Positions 1 to 8,464 of a stretch of 64,000 bases of DNA are shown one piece after another. Origin of the DNA: Cyclobacteriaceae bacterium (GTDB taxonomy: Bacteria; Bacteroidota; Bacteroidia; Cytophagales; Cyclobacteriaceae); contig CP075525.1 in the NCBI GenBank assembly GCA_025808415.1, positions 3,271,501-3,335,500 on the forward strand, read 5' to 3'. Every line of letters starts with the position of its first letter. Position 1 is the stretch's first letter. The notes under the pieces are model-generated. The model was not told the DNA's origin. It did no database searches and saw only the letters and a program-made list of their open reading frames with translations. Both the position numbers and the translations under genes were made by a program.

Positions 1-975
1 CTGGCATTATCCGGGGCATTCGATTGTTTTGAGGGCATTCATCGAAGACAATATGTGTACGCCAAAGATGGCGATGCCAGTTTAATTGAAAAGGCCGCCA
101 AGTATGCTGCCAAAACACAACTGGATGAGCAAAGCTCACAGGTAAGTTTGTTTGGTGGAACAACTGGAACGGCCATGCCAAAGCCCAAAATTGAACCCGT
201 TGAGCCGTTCAGCGAAATCGAAAAACTGAACCTGGAAAAAGAAGTGGTTGGTATTTACATTTCAGGCCACCCATTGGACAATTTCCGGTTTGAAATGGAC
301 GCCTTCTGCAATACACTGTGCAACCAACTCATCGACCTGGATCCATTAATCGGGCGGGAAACAAAAATCTGTGGCATTGTAACCACGGTTGAACACCGCA
401 CCACCAAAACCGGCAGGCCGTTTGGGAAATTTACCATCGAAGACTACAGCGGAAACTTTACGTTCACGCTCTTTGGCGAGGATTACCTGAAATACAAAAA
501 CTTTATGATGCAGGGCTGGTTCCTGTTTATTGAGGGCATGATCCAACGGAATACCTGGGGAAGAATGGATGTTGAGTTCAGGATCAGGAGTATTGAGCTT
601 TTAAATGAACTGGTTCAAAAACGTTTGCAAGGGCTTGCTTTGCGGTTACCCCTGCACGCCATAACCACCGAAGTGGTGGATAAAATAGAAGAATTTTGTA
701 AGAAAAACCCGGGGCAGGCAGCCTTACAACTTTTCATAAAAGATGATTACGAAGCCCTTCAGGTTGAATTACTGGCCCGGGCGTACCGGATAAGCGTAAC
801 CAATGCCCTGGTTCAGGAATTTAAGAAACATGCAGAGATTGGCGTGATTACATCCAACGCCCAGGTGCGCTGGTTGAATGACCGGGCAGATGAAGATAAG
901 CTTGAGGTACTGGATGAAGATGGAACAATTTCTTCTACCTTTGTGTTGGATTCAGCAGAACTAATTAATCAATAA
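1..975 (+). CDS. dnaE: DNA polymerase III subunit alpha, C-terminal part (5' end outside window)
   Basis: This is the tail of the replicative DNA polymerase III alpha subunit, which synthesises the chromosome in the cytoplasm. The frame is open from base 1, so only the last 324 residues are present. The fragment opens with LALSGAFDCFEGIHR, typical of the helix-hairpin-helix region after the polymerase domain. It has SGHPLD near fragment residue 88 and an OB fold at about residues 118-180 containing GKFTIEDYSG. The remaining C-terminus fits the region that binds the clamp loader. The stop lies 22 bases before trxA, so the two could be co-transcribed. The identification is firm; the catalytic domain cannot be examined here. 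Confidence 0.95.
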   Translation: MALSGAFDCFEGIHRRQYVYAKDGDASLIEKAAKYAAKTQLDEQSSQVSLFGGTTGTAMPKPKIEPVEPFSEIEKLNLEKEVVGIYISGHPLDNFRFEMDAFCNTLCNQLIDLDPLIGRETKICGIVTTVEHRTTKTGRPFGKFTIEDYSGNFTFTLFGEDYLKYKNFMMQGWFLFIEGMIQRNTWGRMDVEFRIRSIELLNELVQKRLQGLALRLPLHAITTEVVDKIEEFCKKNPGQAALQLFIKDDYEALQVELLARAYRISVTNALVQEFKKHAEIGVITSNAQVRWLNDRADEDKLEVLDEDGTISSTFVLDSAELINQ

Positions 976-997
976 CAATAACTTTTAATACGATAAC

Positions 998-1318
998 ATG
1001 GGCAAAACTATTGAACTAACCGACTCAACTTTTGATCAAACCATTAAATCCGATAAACCCGTTTTGGTAGACTTTTGGGCTGAATGGTGCGGGCCTTGTA
1101 AAATGATTGGTCCCGTGGTTGAAGAACTGGCAGGAGAATATGAAGGCAAGGCCGTAGTGGCTAAAATCAACGTTGACGAAAATCCGCAAACCGCTGCAAA
1201 ATTCGGTATTCGTTCTATTCCTACCTTATTGGTGTTTAAAGGCGGCCAGATTGTTGACAAACAAATTGGAGCGGTACCTAAATCGGTGCTCGCTCAAAAA
1301 TTAGCTGCCCAGGTTTAA
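998..1318 (+). CDS. trxA: Thioredoxin
   Basis: A 106-residue cytoplasmic thioredoxin that reduces protein disulfides. The redox motif WCGPC is at residues 30-34 and the cis-proline in SIPT is at residue 76, both in the canonical places for a family of about 105-110 residues. There is no signal peptide, so it is the cytosolic form. The ATG follows the dnaE stop by 22 bases and a strong terminator follows the stop, so it is probably the last gene of a dnaE-trxA unit. Nothing looks unusual. Confidence 0.97.
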   Translation: MGKTIELTDSTFDQTIKSDKPVLVDFWAEWCGPCKMIGPVVEELAGEYEGKAVVAKINVDENPQTAAKFGIRSIPTLLVFKGGQIVDKQIGAVPKSVLAQKLAAQV

Positions 1319-1344
1319 GCACTTAATAAATTTTAAAATACAAG

Positions 1345-1379
1345 AAGCCGCTGTGTGCATAATGCAGTGGCTTTTTTTA
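1345..1379 (+). terminator. Rho-independent terminator of trxA
   Basis: AGCCGCTG (1346-1353) pairs with CAGTGGCT (1365-1372), with one G-T pair and an 11-base loop, and is followed by a run of seven T. It lies 27 bases after the trxA stop. Confidence 0.85.
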
Positions 1380-1434
1380 TTTACGGTAATTCCATACTGC
1401 TTTATAAACCAACCGATAATTCGTTGTTAATTTT

Positions 1435-1442
1435 TATCTTTA
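1435..1442 (+). promoter_or_regulatory. Possible -7 element for the LamG-like gene
   Basis: TATCTTTA matches the Bacteroidetes -7 consensus TAnnTTTG at seven of eight positions and ends 16 bases before the ATG. I see no TTG at the usual upstream spacing, so this is only a candidate. Confidence 0.35.
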
Positions 1443-1458
1443 CCCGAACTGGTTAATC

Positions 1459-2997
1459 ATGAAAAAGGCTTTAATCATTCTTTTTACGTGTACATTCCAT
1501 TTTTCGCACCTGTTTGGTCAATCTCCAGGAGGTGTTTCTACCAACCTTAGGTGGTGGATGAAGGCAAATGCCGGCACCTTTACCGACAACGGAACAACAC
1601 CTGCTGCAGAAGGGCAACTGGTCCAGCAGTGGAACGACCAAAGCGCCATTGCCAACCATGCACGGCAAACAACAAACGCAAACAAGCCGGAATACCGAAC
1701 AAATGTCATCAATAGTAATCCAGTATTAAGATTTGCCAGCAATCAATTTCTGGATGGCTTGGCAGCCCCCGGAATTGGTGCGACTCAAAGTTTTTATATG
1801 TTTCTTGTCTTTCGACAAAACTCGTATGTAGCCGGAGGTACAGACGATGGTAACGGTACTTTTATTATAGACAGGCCATCCGCAACCAACAATCTCACCT
1901 CCTTCAAGATTGTGAATACCGATAAGTATTTCTATCAAAAAAGGACAGACGGAGGTGCGAATCTCGGGGGGCCGGTCTCAATTACCTCAGCGCCCACCAA
2001 TCGGTTTACGATTATCGATTATTTCAGGGAAGTAAACGTGAGCTTCGGCATCTACATCGATGGCCGTTTGGACGTTACTGCCGGTGGTGATAATACCAGT
2101 ATCACAGGCCCTATTATTCGCATTGGCCGACATGCAACCAATAACAACGGAGGATTGAATGGAGATTTCGCTGAAATGGTAGTATACAATACAAATCTTT
2201 CAACTGCCGATCGTCAAAAAGTTGAATCATACCTGGCCATAAAATACGGCATTACCCTCAATCAAACCGTTGCCAGAAATTATGTGAGCTCGGCAGGCAC
2301 AGTTGTTTACCCGGCTGCCACAACACATGACGATTATGATTTTGATATTGCCGGTATTGCGCGCGATGATGGCTCTGCCCTCAACCAAACTTCATCGCAA
2401 AGTCAAAATCCCTTAAGCATGGTTAGGATATTCAACCCGTCTTCACTTGACGATGGGGATTTTCTGATGTGGGGTCATAATGCCCCAACCATTTGGAACT
2501 CCAACAATGTTCCGGCACCATATACCAACCGGTTAACACGTGTGTGGCGCGTTGCGGAAACCGGTGAAGTTGGCACATTTAGTATCTCGTTTGACCTAAC
2601 CGGGTTAGGTGTTGACATGACCGACCCGAATCAGTTTGCATTATTAGTTGATAACGATGGAAACTTTAGTGATGCATCGGTCCACACCACCGGAAGAACC
2701 ATTAGTGGAAATGTAGTTACGTTTACAGGGGCAAGTATCAATACCAATCAATATTTTTCACTTGCATCGGCACCTGTTCCCGGGCCCGGTGGGGTGGCCG
2801 GAACTACTATCTGGCTACGAGCCGATGAAGATGTTTACGTAAATGCAGGAACCACATTGGCTACCAACGGTCAAACTGTGCAACAATGGAATACCCGTGG
2901 CGGTATAACAGGTGCCAATGCCACACAAGCTACTGCCGGGAGCCGCCCGACTTTTTTCACTAATATTGCCAATGGCAATCCGCAACAATACCGGTAG
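1459..2997 (+). CDS. LamG-like T9SS-exported protein, N-terminal fragment of a broken gene
   Basis: A signal peptide (MKKALIILFTCTFHF, ending at about residue 20 before QSPGG) opens a secreted repeat protein. The repeat has a concanavalin/LamG-like part (LRWWMKANAG, VQQWNDQS), the motif YLAIKYGITLNQT near residue 260, and a domain containing WRVAETGEVGTFS. A second copy of the repeat starts near residue 445 (TIWLRADEDVYVNAG), but after NIANGNP the frame runs into QQYR and a stop. The rest of copy two continues in another frame from about 2982. Roughly 55-60 codons present in copy one are missing at this point. The product would lack the T9SS sorting domain and could not be anchored normally. 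A true deletion or an assembly error could explain it. Confidence 0.8.
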   Translation: MKKALIILFTCTFHFSHLFGQSPGGVSTNLRWWMKANAGTFTDNGTTPAAEGQLVQQWNDQSAIANHARQTTNANKPEYRTNVINSNPVLRFASNQFLDGLAAPGIGATQSFYMFLVFRQNSYVAGGTDDGNGTFIIDRPSATNNLTSFKIVNTDKYFYQKRTDGGANLGGPVSITSAPTNRFTIIDYFREVNVSFGIYIDGRLDVTAGGDNTSITGPIIRIGRHATNNNGGLNGDFAEMVVYNTNLSTADRQKVESYLAIKYGITLNQTVARNYVSSAGTVVYPAATTHDDYDFDIAGIARDDGSALNQTSSQSQNPLSMVRIFNPSSLDDGDFLMWGHNAPTIWNSNNVPAPYTNRLTRVWRVAETGEVGTFSISFDLTGLGVDMTDPNQFALLVDNDGNFSDASVHTTGRTISGNVVTFTGASINTNQYFSLASAPVPGPGGVAGTTIWLRADEDVYVNAGTTLATNGQTVQQWNTRGGITGANATQATAGSRPTFFTNIANGNPQQYR

Positions 2998-3062
2998 TAT
3001 CGTTAAAAATATTATCCAACAACAAGGTTGGCTTTCAGCAGCGGGTTGATTCAAATCCCCCA

Positions 3063-4451
3063 TTGGGGGGTCCCGTAACAACCAGTGATTTTTCAACTAC
3101 TACGCCCCAGATCATTGACTACTTCCGCGATTATGCGGTTAGGTTTGGAATAGCCTATAACGGACAATTGGAAGACATACAGGCCGAGGCTGGTGGCGGC
3201 TTAACATTTCCAACCCTACGGCTTGGCGCACGCGAAGGCGGAGCGAACGGACTTGATGGCGATATTGCTGAATTTATTTTTTACACGAGGTCACTAACAA
3301 CCGGGGAACGAAACCGAATTGACTCATACCTGGCAATTAAATATGGGATAACGTTAAACCAAACCACACTTACCAATTATACGGCCTCTAATGGAACAAC
3401 GGTGTACCCGGCAACCAGCACCCATAGCGGATATGTTAACAACATAGCAGGTATAGGACGCGATAATGTTTCACGGTTGCTGCAAACCAATTCCCAAAGT
3501 GCCAATCCAAACTCCATGGTTCGTATACAAAATCCAAGCAACCTGGATAACCTTGAATTCCTGATGTGGGGAAGTAATAATGGCAGCCTTACTGCACCCA
3601 ATTCAATTGATGTTGACGGTGCACTTGTAAAAGTAAGACTTAGCCGGGTTTGGAAAATAGCCGAAACAGGTGAAGTAGGAACTGTTACCATTGGTATTGA
3701 CCTGGCCAATGTACCCGGACCAAAACAAGAAGCTGATTTACGGTTGCTGATTGATCGGGATGGCGATGGCTTTGCCGATAATGATGTTACACCCCTAACC
3801 GGAACATTGGCCGGTTCGATATTTACCGTTACCGGTGTAAACTTCCAGCATAATGATTTTTTTACTATCGGATCGATTAATAACATATCCACTCCATTGC
3901 CGGTTGAACTTCTCTACTTCAAAGCAGAATATGAAAGGCCTGTTGTTGTTACTTCATGGGCAACAGCAACGGAGTTGAACAACGACCATTTTACATTAGA
4001 ACGATCTTCTAATGGCGAACATTTTGAAGAACTGGCAATCATACCCGGGGCAGGAACAACAAACGAAAGAAATAATTACTTCGAAATTGACCGTGCGCCT
4101 TATTATGGCAAGACTTATTATCGTTTAAAGCAAACCGACTTTGATGGTACCATTACTTATTCAAAAATTGTTCATGTAAAAACAGATGAAGACCCCTCCG
4201 TAGTACTGACAGTTTACCCTAATCCAAACAAAGGTAAGGTGCTTAACTTCTCTTTGAATAGTAAACCTTTTCAGTTACACAGTTTCGACATTTTCAATCA
4301 ACATGGGGTTACCCTGGAGTCGCAAGTCATTCAATCAGCATCTGTTGTTGATTTTTCAGCCGAGCTAAAATCTTCATTACCCCAAGGTATTTACTTCATT
4401 AAAATTCACTATAACGACACCGTTAAGACATTGAAGCTAATTGTGAACTAA
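3063..4451 (+). pseudogene. LamG-like T9SS-exported protein, C-terminal part with type A sorting domain
   Basis: This is the downstream part of the gene begun at 1459. Homology to the first repeat starts already at about 2982 in this frame (VSLKILSNNKVGFQQR); the only available start after that is a TTG at 3063, which has no signal peptide. It contains the second copy of the repeat (LGGPV, IIDYFRD, YLAIKYGITLNQT, WKIAETGEVGTVT). After that comes a linker starting PLPVELLYFKAEY and a typical T9SS type A sorting domain of about 80 residues (VYPNPNKGK, ending QGIYFIKIHYNDTVKTLKLI). Without the upstream signal peptide it cannot be exported. Its stop overlaps the convergent aminotransferase gene by four bases. 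Confidence 0.75.
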
Positions 4452-5314
4452 GCATTAATAGGTTGCCGAAATTTACCTGGTTTTTTTTGTTCTTTGACTT
4501 CGAGCGCTATTAGGTCATTATACAAATCGTGGGTAACCTTACCGGGCTTGCCATCACCAATAGTGGCCTCATCCATTTGTGTGATCGGCACGATGCGTTT
4601 TGAAGTACTGGTCAGGAAAGCCTCTTTCGCCTGTACAATATCATCCAGTGTAACGCTTCCGATTTCCACCTTGTATTTCTTAGCCGCTAACCGCAGCACA
4701 TGCTTTCGTGTTACACCTTCCAGAATATTTTCACCGGGCGTAACAACCGTGTTGTCTTTTCTTACCATAAAGAAGTTGCATCGTGGAAATTCTGATACCT
4801 GGCCTTTATAGTGGTACAAGACATCCGCTGCCTTTTTCTCCAGTACCTTATTCTGTATCCAGATGCCCACCACATAGTTTATGGTTTTTACGTGTGGTTT
4901 ATCGCGAAGGTATTCGTGTGTGATGATTTTAATGCCTTCCGTTGGAAAACCTGGGGCAGGAAAGTTCATCGGCTTTTGCACCATAATCAGGTTTGCCTTA
5001 TCCGCCAATTGATAGCCATCGGGTGAGTAACCACCCGTGAGGATAACTTTTATTCCCGACATCGGAATATTGTTCTTTTGAATCAACTCAAATATTAGTG
5101 CTTTGAGCTGCTCGGGTGCGTAAGGTACTTTCAGGTGCATTTCCTTTGCTGATACGTACAACCGCTCCAGGTAATCTTCAATAAAAAGCGGGTAATTATC
5201 CATCACCCGAAAAAAATCGAAGATGCCATACCCTCGTTGAATGGAAAGATCACTCACATGAAGGAAGGCCTTATCATCAGGAACAAAAGATTCATTTAAA
5301 AACGTATACATCAC
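4448..5314 (-). CDS. Class IV PLP-dependent aminotransferase (D-amino-acid/branched-chain/ADC-lyase superfamily)
   Basis: A 288-residue cytoplasmic fold-type IV PLP enzyme. The Schiff-base lysine is K143 in KTINYV, the phosphate-site arginine is R51 in ERLYVSAKE, and E175 in VSEFPRCN is the glutamate that contacts the pyridine nitrogen. The family includes IlvE, D-alanine aminotransferase and aminodeoxychorismate lyase (PabC). I cannot tell which substrate is used here; the RGYGIFDFFR segment fits D-amino-acid transaminase or PabC as well as IlvE. Its start overlaps the upstream peptidase gene by four bases (ATGA), so the two are probably translationally coupled. A second, more IlvE-like member lies at 52484. 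Confidence 0.88.
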   Translation of the reverse strand: MMYTFLNESFVPDDKAFLHVSDLSIQRGYGIFDFFRVMDNYPLFIEDYLERLYVSAKEMHLKVPYAPEQLKALIFELIQKNNIPMSGIKVILTGGYSPDGYQLADKANLIMVQKPMNFPAPGFPTEGIKIITHEYLRDKPHVKTINYVVGIWIQNKVLEKKAADVLYHYKGQVSEFPRCNFFMVRKDNTVVTPGENILEGVTRKHVLRLAAKKYKVEIGSVTLDDIVQAKEAFLTSTSKRIVPITQMDEATIGDGKPGKVTHDLYNDLIALEVKEQKKPGKFRQPINA

Positions 5315-6441
5315 TTTTCAATCAGGTTATGCTTCTTAAGAATTTTAATTACTTCATCATGCGGAAGCGCCTCAATTTTATTTCCGTCTTTACCGGTCAT
5401 TGTTTTGGCAGTAAGCAGGGAGTTTATGATCGCCTCCTCAGTAGCTTCTATAACGGCCATGAATAAGGGTGACATCGCATCATTTCTTACAACTATTGCT
5501 TCATCGGTAAGCGATGCTTTTTCATGCTTAATCCTGACGCGTTCATCTGTAGAAAAAGCAATTACATAATCGCCACTGCCATTGGAAGCAATGCCACCGG
5601 TTTTGGCCAGACCCAACATAGCCCGTTGCGCCAACCGTTCCAGGTTACGTGCATTCAACGGAGCATCGGTAGCAACCACTATCATACACGATCCATCCAC
5701 ATCATCTTTTAGCTGGCCGCTCAGGTAATATTTTTTCAACGCTTCACCTACCGGGGCGCCATCAATTTGTAACACTCCACCAAAATTGGTTTGCACCAAA
5801 ACACCAACCGTGTAACCACCCGAAGCTTTGGGCAAAACACGCGAGGCTGTACCAATGCCGCCTTTAAATCCAAAACACACGGTACCTGTTCCCGCGCCTG
5901 CACTTCCTTCTGTAACCACTCCGCCTTTCGCATTTTGGAGAGCATCAAGAACATGCTCCTTTTTTACATGTCTGCCACGAACATCATTTAAGTAACCATC
6001 GTTGGTTTCGCCTACAACAGCATTTACCGATTGCACCTTTTCGTTTCCGGGCAAACCTAGCGTGTATTCAACCACTGCATCCATGGCTGTAGCAACACTC
6101 AACGTATTGGTGAGCACAATGGGCGATTCAATGTTCCCCAGTTCCTTTACTTGCGTACTTCCAGCCAGTTTACCGAAACCATTACCCACAAATATTCCTG
6201 CAGGCACTTTATCCTGGAAAAGATTACCCTCATGTGGGAGTATAGCGGTAACACCGGTGCGTATGGAAGATCCTTCAATCAATGTAACCTGCCCGACCTT
6301 CACACCCTGAACATCGGTAATAGAATTCAGCTTGCCGGTTTGCATCACCCCGATTTTTATGCCCAGGTCGCGGGCACGCTGCTGACTCCATACCGGAGAA
6401 GCAATTAGCAAAAAAAACGGGATTATGATTTTTATGCACAT
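5311..6441 (-). CDS. P1/DmpA-family (S58) aminopeptidase, exported
   Basis: An N-terminal-nucleophile hydrolase related to DmpA/L-aminopeptidase D-Ala-esterase, which removes N-terminal residues from small peptides after cleaving itself into two chains. The expected self-cleavage site is the G-S step in DVDGSCMIVVATDAPL; that serine would be the nucleophile. The frame is open back to an ATG at 6486. I chose the ATG at 6441 because it starts directly with a signal peptide (MCIKIIIPFFLLIASPVWSQ), which predicts export to the periplasm. It overlaps the downstream aminotransferase by four bases. The substrate is unknown; related enzymes act on D-amino-acid or beta-amino-acid peptides. Confidence 0.85.
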   Translation of the reverse strand: MCIKIIIPFFLLIASPVWSQQRARDLGIKIGVMQTGKLNSITDVQGVKVGQVTLIEGSSIRTGVTAILPHEGNLFQDKVPAGIFVGNGFGKLAGSTQVKELGNIESPIVLTNTLSVATAMDAVVEYTLGLPGNEKVQSVNAVVGETNDGYLNDVRGRHVKKEHVLDALQNAKGGVVTEGSAGAGTGTVCFGFKGGIGTASRVLPKASGGYTVGVLVQTNFGGVLQIDGAPVGEALKKYYLSGQLKDDVDGSCMIVVATDAPLNARNLERLAQRAMLGLAKTGGIASNGSGDYVIAFSTDERVRIKHEKASLTDEAIVVRNDAMSPLFMAVIEATEEAIINSLLTAKTMTGKDGNKIEALPHDEVIKILKKHNLIEK

Positions 6442-6529
6442 ACGTTTATGATATCCATAACTTTTTGAGTTAACAAGCATTTTCATAAATCAAAAATCTT
6501 CGATTACCAATCTTCACTCGTAATTTATC

Positions 6530-7015
6530 CTAAAGTTTAACCATTTTTAACCGCTCAACCATTTCCAATACTGCGGGACAAACCAATGTATTTTTGTACG
6601 TTAAGTCCATGATTTGTACCATCTTTTTACGATTGGTGTGTGGATATTCTCGGCAGGCTTTTGGCCTGTCATCGTATACCTTGCAGTAATTCTCTCCATC
6701 TAAAAAAGGGCAAGGCGATGATTTTAACACATAATCCTTGTCCTCATCGATTCGTAAATACTTTTCAATAAAATCACCCGGCTTCATGCGTAGCGCTTTT
6801 GCCATGCGCTCAATATCATTTTGGTAAAAAATAGGGCTGGTGGTTTTGCAGCAGTTAGCGCACGTCAAGCAATCTATTTCTTCAAATACCTCATCATGAA
6901 GCTGGTGAAATACCTCGTCCACTTTTCGCGGATCTTTTTTCTTTAGTCCGGTAAGGAGTCTCCTATTCTCCTGAGAAAAACGTTGGGCTTTAGCGCTGAA
7001 TACAGTTAAATCCAT
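6530..7015 (-). CDS. YkgJ-type CxxCxxCC cysteine-cluster protein
   Basis: A 161-residue cytoplasmic protein with the metal-binding signature CLTCANCC at residues 49-56. Three further cysteines in SSPCPFLDGENYC and ACREYP (about residues 102, 111 and 121) complete the UPF0153/YkgJ pattern. The family is thought to bind zinc or an iron-sulfur cluster, but its function is unknown. It is transcribed divergently from the Crp-family regulator at 7063, and only 47 bases separate the two starts. That spacing makes shared regulation plausible but does not prove it. Confidence 0.85.
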   Translation of the reverse strand: MDLTVFSAKAQRFSQENRRLLTGLKKKDPRKVDEVFHQLHDEVFEEIDCLTCANCCKTTSPIFYQNDIERMAKALRMKPGDFIEKYLRIDEDKDYVLKSSPCPFLDGENYCKVYDDRPKACREYPHTNRKKMVQIMDLTYKNTLVCPAVLEMVERLKMVKL

Positions 7016-7062
7016 AAGGAAAGTTCAAATATCGTAATTCTGATTTATCCTATCTTAGCCCC

Positions 7063-7644
7063 ATGGATACGCGCGGCATCATTTCACACATTTCCCGACA
7101 CGTTACACTTTCGAAAGAGGAAGAGCAGTTCTTTATTTCGTTGCTCATACCGGTAAACCTGAAGCAAGGTGAGTTTATTGAACAGGCAGGGGAAATAACC
7201 ACCAATTTCATCCATGTAAATACCGGTTGCCTGATGACATATTTCACTGATCCTGCTGGCCACGACCATGTTATCCAGTTTTCTACTTCAGGGTGGTGGA
7301 CAGCCGATCTGCACAGCCTAACCCATCAGCAGCCTTCTATTTATTCAACCCGCGCCCTGGCCGACAGTGAGGTTCTGCTTCTCCCAAAAATCCGGTTGGA
7401 AGAATTGGTGGAGCGATACCCTGTGTTTGAACGCTTTTTCAGGATTATGTTCCAAAACTCATTGGTCACGCACCAGCACCGTATTGTTCAGGCTTTTTCG
7501 TTTACGGCCGAGCAGCGCTATGATTACTTTCAACAAAAATATCCGCAATTGGAACAGTTCGTTCCACTTAAATACATCGCTTCTTATCTGGGTATCACAC
7601 CTGAGTTCCTCAGTAAAATCCGTAGAAAGCGGATGGAAAAGTGA
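7063..7644 (+). CDS. Crp/Fnr-family transcriptional regulator
   Basis: A 193-residue regulator with an N-terminal cyclic-nucleotide-binding-type beta barrel (about residues 20-130) and a C-terminal winged helix (PLKYIASYLGITPEFLSKIRRK, about residues 165-190). There are no cysteines arranged to hold an Fnr-type iron-sulfur cluster, so the signal is not evident. Members of this Bacteroidota group (Crp-like with a short HTH) often act as local regulators. The next gene, yceI-like, is 124 bases downstream with its own good promoter, so it is a possible target. A palindrome of Crp/Fnr type at 17548 is another possible target. Confidence 0.9.
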   Translation: MDTRGIISHISRHVTLSKEEEQFFISLLIPVNLKQGEFIEQAGEITTNFIHVNTGCLMTYFTDPAGHDHVIQFSTSGWWTADLHSLTHQQPSIYSTRALADSEVLLLPKIRLEELVERYPVFERFFRIMFQNSLVTHQHRIVQAFSFTAEQRYDYFQQKYPQLEQFVPLKYIASYLGITPEFLSKIRRKRMEK

Positions 7645-7697
7645 TTTCTTAATCTAGTTCAAGCCGATACGGTTTCGATCTTAACCTGGTTCAACCC

Positions 7698-7725
7698 TTG
7701 AGGCGAATCGGTGGGCATACCTTTG
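7698..7725 (+). promoter_or_regulatory. Bacteroidetes-type promoter of the YceI gene
   Basis: TTG at 7698-7700 is followed after 17 bases by TACCTTTG at 7718-7725, an exact match to the TAnnTTTG -7 element. It lies 43 bases before the ATG. The same TTG-N17 arrangement occurs at 18046. Confidence 0.7.
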
Positions 7726-7768
7726 TGTTATCATTTAGAAAATAAATTTTAACTAAAATAATAAAACT

Positions 7769-8311
7769 ATGTCAACCGAAACAGCTGTAGCAACAAAGTG
7801 GAATTTAGACACAACCCACACGGAAATACAATTTAAAGTAAAGCACCTGGTAATTGCCACCGTAACAGGATTCTTCAAAAAATTCAGCGGAAGCGTTGAA
7901 AGTGAAACGGAAGATTTTGATGGTGCATCTGTAAATTTTAACCTGGACACAACCAGTATTGATACCAATAATGCAGATCGCGATGCTCACTTGAAATCGC
8001 CCGATTTCTTTGCTGCCGAGCAATACCCTACACTTGATTTTACCGGAACATTGAAAAAAGTATCTGGTAACGATTACAAACTGGATGGCGCGCTGACCAT
8101 ACGCGGCACAACCAAAGCCATTGTATTAGATGTTGATTTTGGCGGTACTATGGTTGACCCTTGGGGCAACACCAAAGCAGGTTTTGAGATTAACGGCAAG
8201 ATAAACCGTAAGGATTTTGGCTTAAACTGGAACGCGTTGACGGAAGCCGGTGGAATGGTGGTGAGCGAAGAAGTGAAAATCCACATTAACGCTGAACTCG
8301 CAAAAGTTTAA
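7769..8311 (+). CDS. YceI-family protein
   Basis: A 180-residue lipocalin-like beta-barrel protein of the YceI family, whose members bind polyisoprenoid or other long hydrophobic ligands. Diagnostic segments are WNLDTTHTEIQFKVKHL at the start, TTSIDTNNADRDAHLKSPDFF in the middle, and GFEINGKINRKDFGLNWN near the end. Unlike many YceI proteins it has no signal peptide, so it is predicted to be cytoplasmic. It has its own promoter and terminator and is therefore a single-gene unit. The ligand is unknown. Confidence 0.93.
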   Translation: MSTETAVATKWNLDTTHTEIQFKVKHLVIATVTGFFKKFSGSVESETEDFDGASVNFNLDTTSIDTNNADRDAHLKSPDFFAAEQYPTLDFTGTLKKVSGNDYKLDGALTIRGTTKAIVLDVDFGGTMVDPWGNTKAGFEINGKINRKDFGLNWNALTEAGGMVVSEEVKIHINAELAKV

Positions 8312-8336
8312 AACCCCAGAAGTTAGTTTAGGATAA

Positions 8337-8369
8337 AAGCCTCATCTCGCCAGCGGGATGGGGCTTTTT
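8337..8369 (+). terminator. Rho-independent terminator of the YceI gene
   Basis: AGCCTCATC (8338-8346) pairs with GATGGGGCT (8357-8365), with one G-T pair, and is followed by five T. It lies 26 bases after the stop codon. Confidence 0.85.
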
Positions 8370-8464
8370 GCTTGAAAGGCTCAGGTTATTGGCCGTTTAA
8401 AGAATTCCTTATCCCGGTTTTCAATATAACCTCTACTTTCGGGGTAGAACGAAATCCAACACAT

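Noticed and set aside
3043..3076. TTCAAATCCCCC beside a CCCCC-ATT-GGGGG hairpin, similar to the T-arm of a tRNA
   Set aside because: No cloverleaf, acceptor stem or CCA context can be built; the sequence encodes the SNPPLGGP part of the LamG-like protein, which aligns with copy one.
8372..8464. Upstream in-frame start of the S10 peptidase
   Set aside because: It begins next to the YceI terminator and would put 31 non-signal residues before a clear signal peptide.
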